Shown: positions 17,135 to 26,165 of the stretch, one piece after another
Layout: each line of letters opens with the position of its first letter
How positions within the stretch are numbered: position 1 is the first letter of the stretch
Source: JABFRJ01 sp031374735
Lineage (GTDB): Bacteria > Pseudomonadota > Alphaproteobacteria > Rhizobiales > Hyphomicrobiaceae
Direction of reading: 5' to 3'
Length of the DNA: 64,000 nt
Assembly: GCA_031374735.1 (NCBI GenBank)
Contig: JANMGQ010000129.1
Coordinates: 1-64,000, forward strand
Made by a program: the position numbers and the translations under genes
Notes under the pieces: model-generated
The model's input: the letters and a program-made list of their open reading frames with translations, nothing else
What the model was told of the DNA's origin: nothing
The model's database searches: none

Positions 17135-18172
17135 TCAAGGCTTTATGAGCAGGTGTTCACGTTGATTTAGATTTGCCAGAATCGAGGCTGTGCCGAGGAT
17201 GACGCAGTGCATCGGATTGTCCGGCACGACGAACTTGGCGCCGACGCGGCGCGACAACTCATGATCGAGGCGGTCGAGCAACGCGCCGCCACCGGTCAGG
17301 TGAATGCCACGCTCGAAGATATCAGCGGTCACTTCAGGCGGCAGCTCCTCGATGCAGCGCTGGATGAAATCCGCGAGATCGTCAACGGCATCGTTCAGGG
17401 CCTCGGCGATATCATGGGGCCCAAGCACCGCGCTCTTTGGCTTGCCCTGGCGCAAGTCACGACCACGGATATGTACCTCAGTCAGCTTGTCCTCGTGCTC
17501 CATGCTGGCCGAACCAGCTTCGATCTTGATGCGCTCGGCGTTGCTCTCGCCGATCAACAGCTGGTGTTTGCGCCTGACATAGCGGATGATCGCCTCGTCG
17601 AACGCGTTGCCAGCGATGCGCAGCGAGCGCGCCTGCACAACACCGCCGAGCGACAACACCGCAACATCGGTCGTGCCGCCGCCGATGTCGACCACCATCG
17701 AACCCGCCGGCTCATCGACGGGCAGCTTGGCGCCGATGGCTGCTGCCACAGGTTCTTCGACCAGATACACCTTGCTGGCACCAGCCGACATGGCCGTTTC
17801 ATACACCGCCCGGCGTTCCACAGGTGTTGCGCCCGCCGGCACGCAAATGAGAATGCGCGGCCTTCGGAAGCGCATGGTTGTCTTGGCGCGCCGGATGAAC
17901 TGGCGCAGCATCTCTTCGGTTGCGATGAAGTCGGCGATCACGCCGTCTCTCAGCGGTCGTATCGTTTCGATACTTTCGGGCGTCCGCCCGACCATCATCT
18001 TGGCCTTCTGGCCGACCGCCAGGACCTCGCGCGCGCCACCGCGGTTGCGCACAGCCACGACCGACGGCTCATCAATGATGATGCCCCGGTCCACAACGTG
18101 AACAAGGGTGTTTGCAGTCCCAAGATCGATCGCGATATCGTCGGAAAACGCCCGCGTTACATTCAGTGCCAT
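17135..18172 (-). CDS. mreB: Rod-shape-determining protein MreB (bacterial actin)
   Basis: 345-aa actin homologue that polymerises under the membrane and guides side-wall synthesis. Its phosphate-1 loop is DIAIDLGTANTLV near residue 12. The phosphate-2 region is MVVDIGGGTTDVAVLSLGG and the adenosine motif is GIHLTGGGALLDRLD. VPAGATPVERRAVYE is also diagnostic. It is the first gene of the operon. Its promoter should lie in the 150-base gap to the flavoprotein gene upstream. Confidence 0.98.
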   Translation of the reverse strand: MALNVTRAFSDDIAIDLGTANTLVHVVDRGIIIDEPSVVAVRNRGGAREVLAVGQKAKMMVGRTPESIETIRPLRDGVIADFIATEEMLRQFIRRAKTTMRFRRPRILICVPAGATPVERRAVYETAMSAGASKVYLVEEPVAAAIGAKLPVDEPAGSMVVDIGGGTTDVAVLSLGGVVQARSLRIAGNAFDEAIIRYVRRKHQLLIGESNAERIKIEAGSASMEHEDKLTEVHIRGRDLRQGKPKSAVLGPHDIAEALNDAVDDLADFIQRCIEELPPEVTADIFERGIHLTGGGALLDRLDHELSRRVGAKFVVPDNPMHCVILGTASILANLNQREHLLIKP

Positions 18173-18322
18173 GTCCTTTGCGCCCCTTGCGGCCGTACCG
18201 TCAGAGGAAGCTTAACGAGTCCTTGCTGCACGACCTTGGCGAAATCGAGAGCAAGAGCCGTGCCGTCGCAACGACCTTAGACGAAGTGGCGTTGCGATCA
18301 ATCCGACCAATGAGTTGATCAA

Positions 18323-19624
18323 TCAAACATCGCGTGCGTCACGCCACCGATAGCGCAAAAGGGCTAGGGGGGCGAGCCGCCGCGCCACTGCTTGCATCCG
18401 TATGGGCTCCGGTTCGGTAAACGGCAGAGCGAGCTCGCGGCGCTGCGTGCCGGTGATCGCACGGGCGAACTCCCGGCCGATGGCGATGGACAGGCCGACC
18501 GCGCGGCCGTTGCATCCAGCCCAGGCGTAGCCATCAGGGCCAATCTGGTGAAAGCGGGGCATGAAATCCCTGGAGATGCCGACATAGCCGTTCCAAACGT
18601 GGTCAAACGAAACAGGCGCGATACCGGGAAATATCCGTGCCAAGCGCGCGCCGATATAGGGCTTCAGGCGTTCGGCGCCGTTCATGCGGTTCACCAGCGC
18701 GCCGCCTGTGATCAGTCGATTGCGGGCATCAAGACGAAAGAAATACAACTCGCCATGAGTATCGGATACGGCACTGCGCTCGGGCAGCATACCGGCCAGC
18801 ATGGCCGGCGCCAGAGGCTTTGTCGCCATCTGCCAGGAGTGAACCGGGATCACCTCACGGGCGACATCGGGGGCAAGGCGCGGCTCGAACTCTGCCGTGT
18901 AGGCGTTGGTCGCCAACACCAGTGACCGCGCTGCGATGCGGGCGCGCGGCATGGTGACAACCCACAACCCGCGTATCCTGCTGATGCCCTGGACTGGCGT
19001 ATGCTTGTAAATCTGCCCCCCGCGCGTGATCACGAGGCGGGCGAGTTCGCGTGTCAGAGCCAGAGGATTGATATGGCCGCCCGAGCGGTTCCACCAGCCG
19101 CCATGCCAGACTTTTGATCCGAGCTTGGTCGCCATTTGCGCGCGGCTCAACACCTCGACCGGCGCGCCGTGTTTCATCCACTGCGCCACGCGCCGCTCGG
19201 CGATCTTCATGCGTCCCGGCGAGTGGACAGGCTGCACCCAGCCCGCTTGTTCGGCTTCGGCTTGCAAGCCCTCGCGCCGCACCAGATCGAACACGAGATC
19301 TGCACTATCCCGCAACATCGCGACGAACCGCTCGCCCGCATCGCCGTGGCGCGCGATGATGTCGTCGGGGTCGTTGCGCGACAACGTGGGGATGACTTGC
19401 CCGTTGTTGCGGCCTGATGCGCCCCAGCCCGGCTCCGCTGCATCGACCACCATCGTCGACACGCCAGCCTCGCGCAGGTGCAGCGCTGCCGACAACCCCG
19501 TGAAACCCGCGCCGATCACGACCGCGTCGACCGTGTGGGTGCCTTCCAGAGACGTCAGCTCCGGCCCTGGTGGGGTTACGGCCGCCCAATGGGACGGCGG
19601 CCATCCCGGCGATGGAGGTATCAT
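18323..19624 (-). CDS. FAD-dependent amine/D-amino-acid oxidase family protein
   Basis: 433-aa DadA/DAO-type flavoprotein that would oxidise an amino acid or related amine using FAD. The dinucleotide fold starts near residue 34 with VVIGAGFTGLSAALHLREAG. The sequence GWGASGRNNGQVIP is typical of the group, and the C-terminal GRAVGLSIAIGREFA binds FAD. An open frame continues upstream to 19888, but it crosses the start of a divergent GNAT gene, so ATG 19624 is preferred. Its substrate is unknown. It is divergent from the GNAT gene, separated by 106 bases. Confidence 0.88.
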   Translation of the reverse strand: MIPPSPGWPPSHWAAVTPPGPELTSLEGTHTVDAVVIGAGFTGLSAALHLREAGVSTMVVDAAEPGWGASGRNNGQVIPTLSRNDPDDIIARHGDAGERFVAMLRDSADLVFDLVRREGLQAEAEQAGWVQPVHSPGRMKIAERRVAQWMKHGAPVEVLSRAQMATKLGSKVWHGGWWNRSGGHINPLALTRELARLVITRGGQIYKHTPVQGISRIRGLWVVTMPRARIAARSLVLATNAYTAEFEPRLAPDVAREVIPVHSWQMATKPLAPAMLAGMLPERSAVSDTHGELYFFRLDARNRLITGGALVNRMNGAERLKPYIGARLARIFPGIAPVSFDHVWNGYVGISRDFMPRFHQIGPDGYAWAGCNGRAVGLSIAIGREFARAITGTQRRELALPFTEPEPIRMQAVARRLAPLALLRYRWRDARDV

Positions 19625-19730
19625 GCGAGCTAGCCCTTGGGGCGAAAGATCAGCTGTGCGATGTAGCCGAGCGGGGGGGCTTACACCACCCCGCCCAGGG
19701 TTGACGGCCGCAGCGGAGAGGGAGGCGCGC

Positions 19731-20219
19731 ATGACCATCTCGCTCCGCCCGTTCAAGCAAGCGGATCGGTTCATCCTCAACCGCTGGCTGGGCGAGCCGG
19801 ATGTGGTTGCATGGTTCGGCTCGCGGGGTGCAGCTGAAGCCGAGATCGCGCTCGCCCAATCGAGCCCGTCGTCGTTCATTCGTGTCATCCTCTTTTCAGG
19901 CGCGCCGATCGGCTATGCCCAGGCCTTTGACATTGGCTTGTCCGGCATGGAGCATCCAGCGATCCCGTCAGGCAGCTATGACGCCGACGTGTTCATTGGC
20001 AGCACGCCGCATCGCGGACTTGGTCATGGCGCGCTGGCACTGCGCATGCTGGCTGATGAAGTGTTTGCGACGACCCTGGCGGTATCGGTCGCCATCACGG
20101 TGCCGCTGCGTAATGAAGCTGCGGTGCGTCGGATCGAGCGCGCCGGCTTTGCATGGCAGGCGGTGATCCACGATCAGCTGCTCGGCCCGTTGTGGATCTT
20201 GCGGCGGGATCGAAAGTAG
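19731..20219 (+). CDS. GNAT family acetyltransferase (AAC(6')-like)
   Basis: 162-aa acetyltransferase. It begins MTISLRPFKQADRFILNRWL and has the segment DVFIGSTPHRGLGHGALALRML, which includes the acetyl-CoA loop. NEAAVRRIERAGF follows. The arrangement resembles the aminoglycoside 6'-N-acetyltransferase/siderophore branch, but resistance cannot be claimed. ATG 19731 is chosen because GGAGGCGCGC stands just before it and the family N-terminus aligns there. A longer open frame upstream is antisense to the flavoprotein gene. Confidence 0.85.
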   Translation: MTISLRPFKQADRFILNRWLGEPDVVAWFGSRGAAEAEIALAQSSPSSFIRVILFSGAPIGYAQAFDIGLSGMEHPAIPSGSYDADVFIGSTPHRGLGHGALALRMLADEVFATTLAVSVAITVPLRNEAAVRRIERAGFAWQAVIHDQLLGPLWILRRDRK

Positions 20220-20289
20220 GCCCTTTGCGCTTTGGTGCCGTGCCTTTAGATCATGACCAGCGAGATTTCCGAACAGGACGTGAGCCGAC

Positions 20290-20976
20290 ATGACCCAATG
20301 GCCCAAAGCCGTCATCTTCGATCTCGACGGCACGCTTGTTGACAGCGCACCCGACATTGCTGACGCCATGAACGCAGCTTTTGCGCCACTCGGCGTGCCG
20401 CCGTTCCCGACCGACGACGTCAAGGCGATGATCGGCGGCGGATCAGCCGTGCTCATTGAGCGCGCCGTAAAGGCGGCGGGCATGCCCTATACGCCCGAAA
20501 GCCACGCCGAGATCCTCGAACGCTTCATGGGCGTTTACAAAGATGTCTCCGCACGCGGCCGCGGGCTCTATCCGGGCGCCATCGAGCTGCTCGCCGGCCT
20601 CAAGGCGCGCGGCCTGAAGACGGCGCTGTGCACCAACAAGCCCGCGCCCGTCACCGATGTCGCCGTCAAAGCCCTCGGCCTCCTGCCGCATCTCGACTAT
20701 GTGCTGGGCGCCAGCGACCGGATCGCCAAAAAGCCCGACGCGGCGATGCTGCATGACTGCTGCCGCGCGCTCGACGTGTCTCCGCGCGACGCCGTCATGA
20801 TCGGCGACAGCGGCGCTGACAACGGCGCGGCGCGGGCGGCGGGGTGCAAGATCGTACTGGCCGATTTTGGCTACTCCAAAAGTCCCGTCGCCGCGATGGG
20901 ACCCGATGCCGTGATCTCACATCTTTCCGACCTGCCGGCCGTCCTTGAGCGCTTGATGCGGGGCCGGTCCGGGTGA
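20290..20976 (+). CDS. gph: Phosphoglycolate phosphatase (HAD family)
   Basis: 228-aa HAD hydrolase that dephosphorylates 2-phosphoglycolate formed by DNA repair or Rubisco oxygenation. Motif I is FDLDGTLVDSAPD near residue 11, and motif II is CTNKP near 116. A lysine follows in RIAKKPDAAM, and motif IV is MIGDSGADNGAARAAG. The cap domain between motifs I and II fits Gph. Other HAD phosphatases of this subfamily have similar motifs, so the substrate is likely rather than certain. Confidence 0.87.
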   Translation: MTQWPKAVIFDLDGTLVDSAPDIADAMNAAFAPLGVPPFPTDDVKAMIGGGSAVLIERAVKAAGMPYTPESHAEILERFMGVYKDVSARGRGLYPGAIELLAGLKARGLKTALCTNKPAPVTDVAVKALGLLPHLDYVLGASDRIAKKPDAAMLHDCCRALDVSPRDAVMIGDSGADNGAARAAGCKIVLADFGYSKSPVAAMGPDAVISHLSDLPAVLERLMRGRSG

Positions 20977-21052
20977 CGGGCGGGACGCACAGCGGCATGC
21001 GGCTCCAATGTTATGATGTGATCGCGGAGACATCACTCTCCTACTCAGCCCG

Positions 21053-21313
21053 CTAGAACGCGAATGCTGGGACGCAGGTGCCGATCGTCGCCAGCGACAT
21101 GTCTTCGCCGAAGGCATAGGTCAGGGCCATGGCATCGAGGACTGGCCGGCGTTTGCGCCAGATGCTGACGACGACCTCGATGACGAAGAAAACACCGGCG
21201 ACGATCCACGGGACCGTTTCGTACCACGCGCTTCCGCCGAATGTCAGCGCATCCGCAACCCGCTGAAACACCGCAAATCCCCCGAACACTCGGCACGGTG
21301 TCAGTCCGGCCAA
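21053..21313 (-). CDS. Possible small membrane protein
   Basis: An 86-codon frame contains a convincing membrane span, WYETVPWIVAGVFFVIEVVV, followed by positive residues SIWRKRRP. The only full-length start is TTG at 21313; GTG starts occur a little further in. No family is recognised. It lies alone between gph and pheS, where pheT might have been expected. It may be a small real gene or a fragment. The rest of the 20977-21545 gap (21314-21545) shows no gene. Confidence 0.35.
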   Translation of the reverse strand: MAGLTPCRVFGGFAVFQRVADALTFGGSAWYETVPWIVAGVFFVIEVVVSIWRKRRPVLDAMALTYAFGEDMSLATIGTCVPAFAF

Positions 21314-21545
21314 ATCCGTTGCAAGACTTCAGCGATAGCGGTCCGTGCTGCCGCTGGGAGAATCTTTTCAGTCGCTACGATGATCGCGAGGACGCAGGCC
21401 GCGAACTTGATCTGATCAAGTCGTCTCAAGACATGATTGGCTGTCGAGGAATGTGTAGCCCGGTATTGCATGGCGCGGTCTCATTTCATCGCGAATGACG
21501 GGAATGACGGGAATGTTGCATTTACGTTCTTGCCCGTCTAGCCTC

Positions 21546-22631
21546 TCACCCCCCCAATCCCCCCGCCAGCGTCGGCACGTCGAACGCGCTGAACCCGTAG
21601 TGCCTGAGCCAGCGCAGGTCGGCGTTGAACATGTCGCGCAGGTCGGGGATGCCGTATTTCAGCATGGTGATGCGGTCCAACCCCATGCCGAAGGCCCAGC
21701 CCTGATACTTGTCCGGGTCGAGGCCGCAGTTGGCGATCACCTTCGGGTGCACCATACCGCAGCCGAGGATCTCAAGCCATTGGCCTGGCTTGCCGATGGC
21801 CTCGGCGCCGACGTCGACTTCGGCCGAGGGTTCGGTGAAGGGGAAGTGCGACGCGCGGAAGCGCATCTTGACCTGCTCGACCTCGAAGAAGGCTTTGCAG
21901 AACTCTTCCAGGCACCACTTCATGTGGCCGAAATGGGTGCTCTCGTCGATGACGAGGCCCTCGATCTGGTGGAACATGGGCGTGTGCGTCGCATCGCTGT
22001 CCATGCGATAGACGCGGCCGGGCGCGATGATGCGGATTGGCGGCTTTTGCGTCATCATCGTTCGGATTTGCACTGGGCTCGTGTGCGTGCGCAAGACGAA
22101 CGGCGCGGCCGCACCCATGCCGCCGACGGTCGTGTTCGGCGTCTTCAGGTAGAACGTGTCGTGCATCTGCCGGGCGGGGTGTTCCGGCGGAATGTTGAGC
22201 TTGGTGAAGTTCAGGTCGTCGCTCTCGATATCCGGGCCTTCGGCGATGGAGAAACCCATGTCGGCGAAGATCTCGGCAATCTCATCGAACACCTGAGAGA
22301 CCGGGTGGATGCGGCCTTCGGCCTGGGGCCCGAGGCGGACCGGCAGCGTAACATCCGCGCGCTCGGTGGCAAGCCGTGCTGAAACGGCCGCACCCTCAAG
22401 GGAGGCTTTGCGCTCGGAAAGTGCGGTTTCGACTTTGCCTTTCAGGGCGTTAACGCCTGCGCCGAAAGCCTTGCGCTCCTCGGGCGGGAGCTTGCCGAGT
22501 CGGCCCATCAGTTCCGAAACGCTGCCCTTCTTGGACAAGGCCGCGACGCGCACGGTTTCGAGGGCTGCGAGGTCGCTTGCTTTGGCGATATCGCCGAGGA
22601 GCGCGGCTTCAAGGCTGACAAGGTCGGACAT
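21546..22631 (-). CDS. pheS: Phenylalanine-tRNA ligase alpha subunit
   Basis: 361-aa catalytic subunit of the heterotetrameric PheRS. The N-terminal coiled-coil arm spans about 1-90. Class II motif 2 lies around APGRVYRMDSDATHTPMFHQIEG, and motif 3 near the C-terminus is YQGWAFGMGLDRITMLKYGI. The segment PPEHPARQMHDTFYL is diagnostic. Full length. The beta-subunit gene pheT, usually directly downstream, is absent from the window, as are rpmI and rplT upstream. Confidence 0.98.
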   Translation of the reverse strand: MSDLVSLEAALLGDIAKASDLAALETVRVAALSKKGSVSELMGRLGKLPPEERKAFGAGVNALKGKVETALSERKASLEGAAVSARLATERADVTLPVRLGPQAEGRIHPVSQVFDEIAEIFADMGFSIAEGPDIESDDLNFTKLNIPPEHPARQMHDTFYLKTPNTTVGGMGAAAPFVLRTHTSPVQIRTMMTQKPPIRIIAPGRVYRMDSDATHTPMFHQIEGLVIDESTHFGHMKWCLEEFCKAFFEVEQVKMRFRASHFPFTEPSAEVDVGAEAIGKPGQWLEILGCGMVHPKVIANCGLDPDKYQGWAFGMGLDRITMLKYGIPDLRDMFNADLRWLRHYGFSAFDVPTLAGGLGG

Positions 22632-22722
22632 GGATGTTTCTTGGTGACGGGCGATTTCGGCCGCCTATAGCACCGCTCAGTCGCCGTTGCGAACCAGCGA
22701 AACGCCAGCTGACGCTTGCCAG

Positions 22723-22746
22723 GGTGTCTGACCTCGGTCAGACACC
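22723..22746. repeat. REP-like palindrome, copy 6
   Basis: GGTGTCTGACC - TC - GGTCAGACACC, a perfect copy in the divergent gap between pheS and the membrane protein gene. It is 17 kb away from the other five copies. Confidence 0.85.
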
Positions 22747-22796
22747 AAAACACAGCCCGCCAAGGGGCGAATGTGGGGGGGCGGGGGAGAATATCG

Positions 22797-24227
22797 TTGT
22801 CGACCGAAACCACACCACGCACCCGGCTCGCGGCCGTTGCCCATCGGCTCGGGGGCAGCGAAAGGCCGTTCATCGTCGCCCTTGCTGTCTTCGTCACGGT
22901 TCATCTTGCGTGGTTGGTGTATCGGCTGCCGATCCCGCTTGAGATCTTCACCAACGAGGCCTGGAATGCTTGGCATGCCGTTGCGGCGACGGGCGCGCGG
23001 ACGCTGTACCCTGGCCGCGACGAGCTGATCATCAACAACTACACGCCGCTGTCGTTTTATCTCGTCGGCTACGTCGGCAAGCTGCTCGGCGATGTCATGC
23101 TGGCCGGGCGGATCGTCTCGCTCGTTTCCGCCGTCTCGATTGCGGCCATGGTCTACCTGATCGTCCGGCGCTTTGGCGGCGGTCGTGGCGCCGCCGTGAT
23201 CGGCGCGCTGTGGTGGTTCGCGTCGATTTTCCGGTCCGGGGCTGACTATGTCGGAGCCAATGATCCGACGGTGCCAGCGCTGGCCGTCATGCTCGCCGGG
23301 CTCACCTGGTTCCTTGCGCGCATGGATGCGGGACGTAGCGTGCTGCCGGCCGTCGCGGTTTTGGTGCTGGCGGGCTTCTTCAAGCACAATCTTGTCGTGT
23401 TGCCCGTCGTGGCGCTGGTGTGGCTCGCGTTCAAGGACGTCACCGGTGCCGTTCGTGCCGGCCTCTTTGGAGCCGCGCTCTCGGCCGTGGGTCTTGCGTG
23501 CTGCTATTTCGCCTACGGACCGGACGTCTTCACACAACTGACGTTGCCGCGCGAGATTCGCCTCTTGCGGCCGCTGCAGCATTTGAATCGGCTACAGTAC
23601 ATGATCATAGGCTTGGTCGTGTGGGGGATCTGGATCGCCAGCGATCGGCGCAGCCCTGCTGCCCGGTTCACGTCACTTTGGATCGGCTTGGGCTTCGTCA
23701 GCTTCCTGCTGCAGAAGCTCTCGCCGGGCGTGGCCAATAACGCCTCGTTCGAGATGTGGGTTGGCGTCGCGGTGGGGTTTGGTCTTGCGATGGCGCACCT
23801 GTCGTCTTGGCCGATGGCGGCACGACACGGCGCCGGCGTCGTGCGCGGCGTTATTGTGGCGTTTGTCTTCGTGCGGCTGCTCGCGGATCCAAATCTTGAT
23901 CCCTACCGGCTTGCCTCGCCCGCGTTTCGCGCAGATGTCGCGGCGCGCGTTGCAGAGTTCGACCGCGAGGTCGCAGCCGTGCGGGCTGGGCCACAGCCCG
24001 TTGGCTGCTATGTCATGTCGATCTGCTTTCGAGCCGGTGCGCCATTCGTGTACGACAACTTCGGCGCTGGCATGCGCACGAGCACAGGACATATGTCGCG
24101 CGCGCAGTATGTGGCGGCGGTCGACCGGCTCGGCCTCATGTACCGCTACAGCGATCCGCGTGTCTCGTGGGAGCGCAATTTCCCGCGTCCGGCGCAGATT
24201 GGCGTGACCGTGCCGTTTCCGCGCTGA
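22797..24227 (+). CDS. Polytopic membrane protein, glycosyltransferase family 39/87-like
   Basis: 476-aa protein with about ten to eleven hydrophobic spans. The N-terminal loop ends IPLEIFTNEAWNAWHAV, followed by the external segment NNYTPLSFYLVGY and then membrane helices. Later come DYVGANDPTVPALAV and a soluble C-terminal tail of about 100 residues. The layout is that of GT-C glycosyltransferases using lipid-linked sugars. I place the start at TTG 22797, which has GGGGGAGA seven bases upstream. An open frame back to 22716 would run through the REP palindrome. It is divergent from pheS. Confidence 0.72.
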   Translation: MSTETTPRTRLAAVAHRLGGSERPFIVALAVFVTVHLAWLVYRLPIPLEIFTNEAWNAWHAVAATGARTLYPGRDELIINNYTPLSFYLVGYVGKLLGDVMLAGRIVSLVSAVSIAAMVYLIVRRFGGGRGAAVIGALWWFASIFRSGADYVGANDPTVPALAVMLAGLTWFLARMDAGRSVLPAVAVLVLAGFFKHNLVVLPVVALVWLAFKDVTGAVRAGLFGAALSAVGLACCYFAYGPDVFTQLTLPREIRLLRPLQHLNRLQYMIIGLVVWGIWIASDRRSPAARFTSLWIGLGFVSFLLQKLSPGVANNASFEMWVGVAVGFGLAMAHLSSWPMAARHGAGVVRGVIVAFVFVRLLADPNLDPYRLASPAFRADVAARVAEFDREVAAVRAGPQPVGCYVMSICFRAGAPFVYDNFGAGMRTSTGHMSRAQYVAAVDRLGLMYRYSDPRVSWERNFPRPAQIGVTVPFPR

Positions 24228-24249
24228 GCCTTCCTTGACGCACCACAGC

Positions 24250-24281
24250 AAAACACCCGGATCGCCAAGGCGAACCGGGTG
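24250..24281 (-). terminator. Rho-independent terminator of the small-gene pair
   Basis: Read on the minus strand: CACCCGGTTCGCC - TT - GGCGATCCGGGTG followed by TTTTGC. The stem has 13 pairs with one mismatch and then a T-run. It lies about 35 bases past the stop of the 71-aa gene and also faces the end of the plus-strand membrane protein gene. Confidence 0.75.
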
Positions 24282-24314
24282 CTGGGGGGGAAGCTCAGGC
24301 GGGTGCAGCGACCG

Positions 24315-24530
24315 TTAGTTGCCGGCTTGGCTGCCGAAACGGCGGCTGATTTCGCGCTCAAGCGAATCGGTGAGCACGCCGCCGTTGTTGTTGATGAAAT
24401 CCTCGACGGCATTTTTCTTGTGGGTGTTCCACGTCGGCAGAACGGCCTTCAGCCGCTCGATCAGTGGGACCCGTGCTGGCGTTGACGTCCAGTCGTGGTC
24501 GGCAACGCCTGATGTGAAGGTCTTGAGCAT
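24315..24530 (-). CDS. Small protein of unknown function (71 aa)
   Basis: The sequence starts MLKTFTSGVADHDWTSTPAR, continues LIERLKAVLPTWNTHKKNAV and then NNNGGVLTDSLEREISRRFG. It is charged and mostly helical, without a membrane span or signal. AAGGAAC lies ahead of the ATG. A real terminator follows it, and a second small gene lies 52 bases upstream in the same direction, so both are probably expressed as one unit. No family is recognised with confidence. Confidence 0.6.
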   Translation of the reverse strand: MLKTFTSGVADHDWTSTPARVPLIERLKAVLPTWNTHKKNAVEDFINNNGGVLTDSLEREISRRFGSQAGN

Positions 24531-24582
24531 GGCAGTGTTCCTTGTCGTGTTTTCGTGTTCGAATGTGAGGCGGATCTGACCG

Positions 24583-24849
24583 TCAACGACCGGCGCGGGT
24601 GCGTTGGCGCAGATCGGCGATCCCGGCTTCGGTCCAGCCGATCGCCTTCAGGGTCGTGTCGTCTTGGAAGGCCATATGGCGCGCGACGATGGCGTTCGCC
24701 TGGGCTTGGCGGGCTTCTATGAGATTGGTGTACAACTTGGTCCAGAGCGCGCTTTTGGCGGGTGCTGCCCGGTCGGTCGGTGCGGCGGCGCGTGCTTCGA
24801 CGGCCACGGATGGGGCTGCAAAGGCGGGATCAAATGTGGTGCTGCGCAT
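24583..24849 (-). CDS. Small protein of unknown function (88 aa)
   Basis: The N-terminal 30 residues are Ala/Pro-rich and disordered. The C-terminal half, LWTKLYTNLIEARQAQANAI then VARHMAFQDDTTLKAIGW, forms amphipathic helices reminiscent of DUF1127-type small proteins, but the match is weak. GTGGAG stands nine bases before the ATG. Two TTGCA-type palindromes lie further upstream and may be an operator. Co-directional with the 71-aa gene. Confidence 0.6.
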   Translation of the reverse strand: MRSTTFDPAFAAPSVAVEARAAAPTDRAAPAKSALWTKLYTNLIEARQAQANAIVARHMAFQDDTTLKAIGWTEAGIADLRQRTRAGR

Positions 24850-24935
24850 GGTAGGTCTCCACGTTTCTTCTCGTTGGAGCCTTCCTCAGCGTTTCCTGTG
24901 CTCAGTCATCTGCGCCGGTTTTTTCCAGCATCGTG

Positions 24936-24996
24936 TTGCAATGCAATATGCACCTGCTTCGTGGTTCGCACCACTGCATTTTTTGCATTGCAGCAA
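24936..24996 (-). promoter_or_regulatory. Paired TTGCA palindromes upstream of the small-gene pair
   Basis: TTGCAATGCAA (24936-24946) is a perfect odd palindrome. TTGCATTGCAGCAA (24983-24996) repeats the TTGCA-N-TGCA core 47 bases away. Both lie in a 311-base gap (24850-25160) upstream of the 88-aa gene. Similar TGCA-rich palindromes are bound by PhaR-type regulators in alphaproteobacteria; that link is only a suggestion. No gene is seen in the rest of this gap. Confidence 0.4.
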
Positions 24997-25160
24997 ATCA
25001 GCTGAATAACGCATATTTGCTATGTAAGTCATGGAGATGTCGCAATGGCGCTGGGCTTTTTCGTGGCCCTTATCGCATAGGTCGTGTGCACTTGCACAAG
25101 ACTGCGCCGGTTTCGTTCTGTTCCAGGGGCAGTTGGGCGTCCGCGAGGGCGGCGATCGCC

Positions 25161-26165
25161 TCAGTCGGCATCATCTTCGCGCCCGACCAGTGCCAGCGCC
25201 CGGCCACGTCGCCCGCTTTTGCCGATCTGATGCACCAGCGCGTCCTCCCGCCCGTGTGTCACCCAGATCTCGCCCGCACCCGTCTCCTCGATGGTCGCCA
25301 GCAGTTCCGGCCAGTCACAGTGGTCCGAGATGATCAATGGTAGTTCCACGCCGCGCTGGCGGGCACGCCCCCGCACGCGCATCCAGCCCGAGGCGACACA
25401 GGTCACGGGGTCGGTCATGCGGCGCGACCAGCGGTCGGCCAGCGCGGAGGGCGGGCAGAGTACGATCTCACCGGCAAGGCTCGCTGTCGCAGCCGAGACC
25501 GGGGACAGCGCGCCAAGGTCCTGCCCGAGCGAGACATACAAGGCGCACAGTTTTTCCAGCGCCCCATGCAACCATATGGTCCGGTCATAGCCCGCGGCCC
25601 TGAGCAGCGCGATCAAGCGCTGGCATTTGCCGAGCCCATAGACGCCGACCATATGCGTGCGCTCGGGGAAACGGGCGTGCGAGGCGATCAGCTTGGCAAT
25701 TTCCTGTGTATCGGGTGGATGTCGAAACACGGGCAAGCCGAACGTGGCCTCGGTGACGAACAGGTCACATGTGACGGGTTCGAACGCCAGACATGTCGGA
25801 TCCGCCCGTCGCTTGTAGTCGCCCGAGACGACCGCGCGCTGGGCGCCATAGGTCATCACCACTTGGGCTGAGCCAAGGATATGCCCCGCGGGCTTCAACT
25901 CGACTGTTACGTCGCCAAGCCGCAACGAGTCGCCGAATGCCAACGCTTGCAGCGCACCGGCACACTGTTCGCCAAGCCGCACCTTCATGACAGCTGTGGT
26001 CTCGGCCGTTGCCAGCACCGCACCGTGACCGGCGCGCGCATGATCGGAGTGGCCGTGCGTGATCACGGCACGATCCACGGCCTGATGCGGGTCGATGTAG
26101 AAATCGCCCGGCACACAGTAGAGCCCCCGCGGTGTGGGCGTCAGCCAATCTTCGAAACGGTGCAT
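25161..26165 (-). CDS. Ligase-associated DNA exonuclease (metallo-beta-lactamase fold)
   Basis: 334-aa nuclease of the MBL/beta-CASP type, annotated as ligase-associated because it normally sits beside an ATP-dependent DNA ligase and an Lhr-like helicase. The zinc motif HGHSDH is at residues 37-42 within VITHGHSDHARAG, with KPAGHILGSAQV and VVSGDYKR further on. The late segment ISDHCDWPELL supplies another metal ligand. The N-terminus TPRGLYCVPGDFYIDP is diagnostic. Neither ligase nor helicase is nearby, so here it is an orphan. Confidence 0.9.
   Translation of the reverse strand: MHRFEDWLTPTPRGLYCVPGDFYIDPHQAVDRAVITHGHSDHARAGHGAVLATAETTAVMKVRLGEQCAGALQALAFGDSLRLGDVTVELKPAGHILGSAQVVMTYGAQRAVVSGDYKRRADPTCLAFEPVTCDLFVTEATFGLPVFRHPPDTQEIAKLIASHARFPERTHMVGVYGLGKCQRLIALLRAAGYDRTIWLHGALEKLCALYVSLGQDLGALSPVSAATASLAGEIVLCPPSALADRWSRRMTDPVTCVASGWMRVRGRARQRGVELPLIISDHCDWPELLATIEETGAGEIWVTHGREDALVHQIGKSGRRGRALALVGREDDAD

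Noticed and set aside
17207..18280. 357-codon plus-strand frame opposite mreB
   Set aside because: Entirely antisense to mreB, whose ATPase motifs are intact; no domain is recognisable in the opposite frame.
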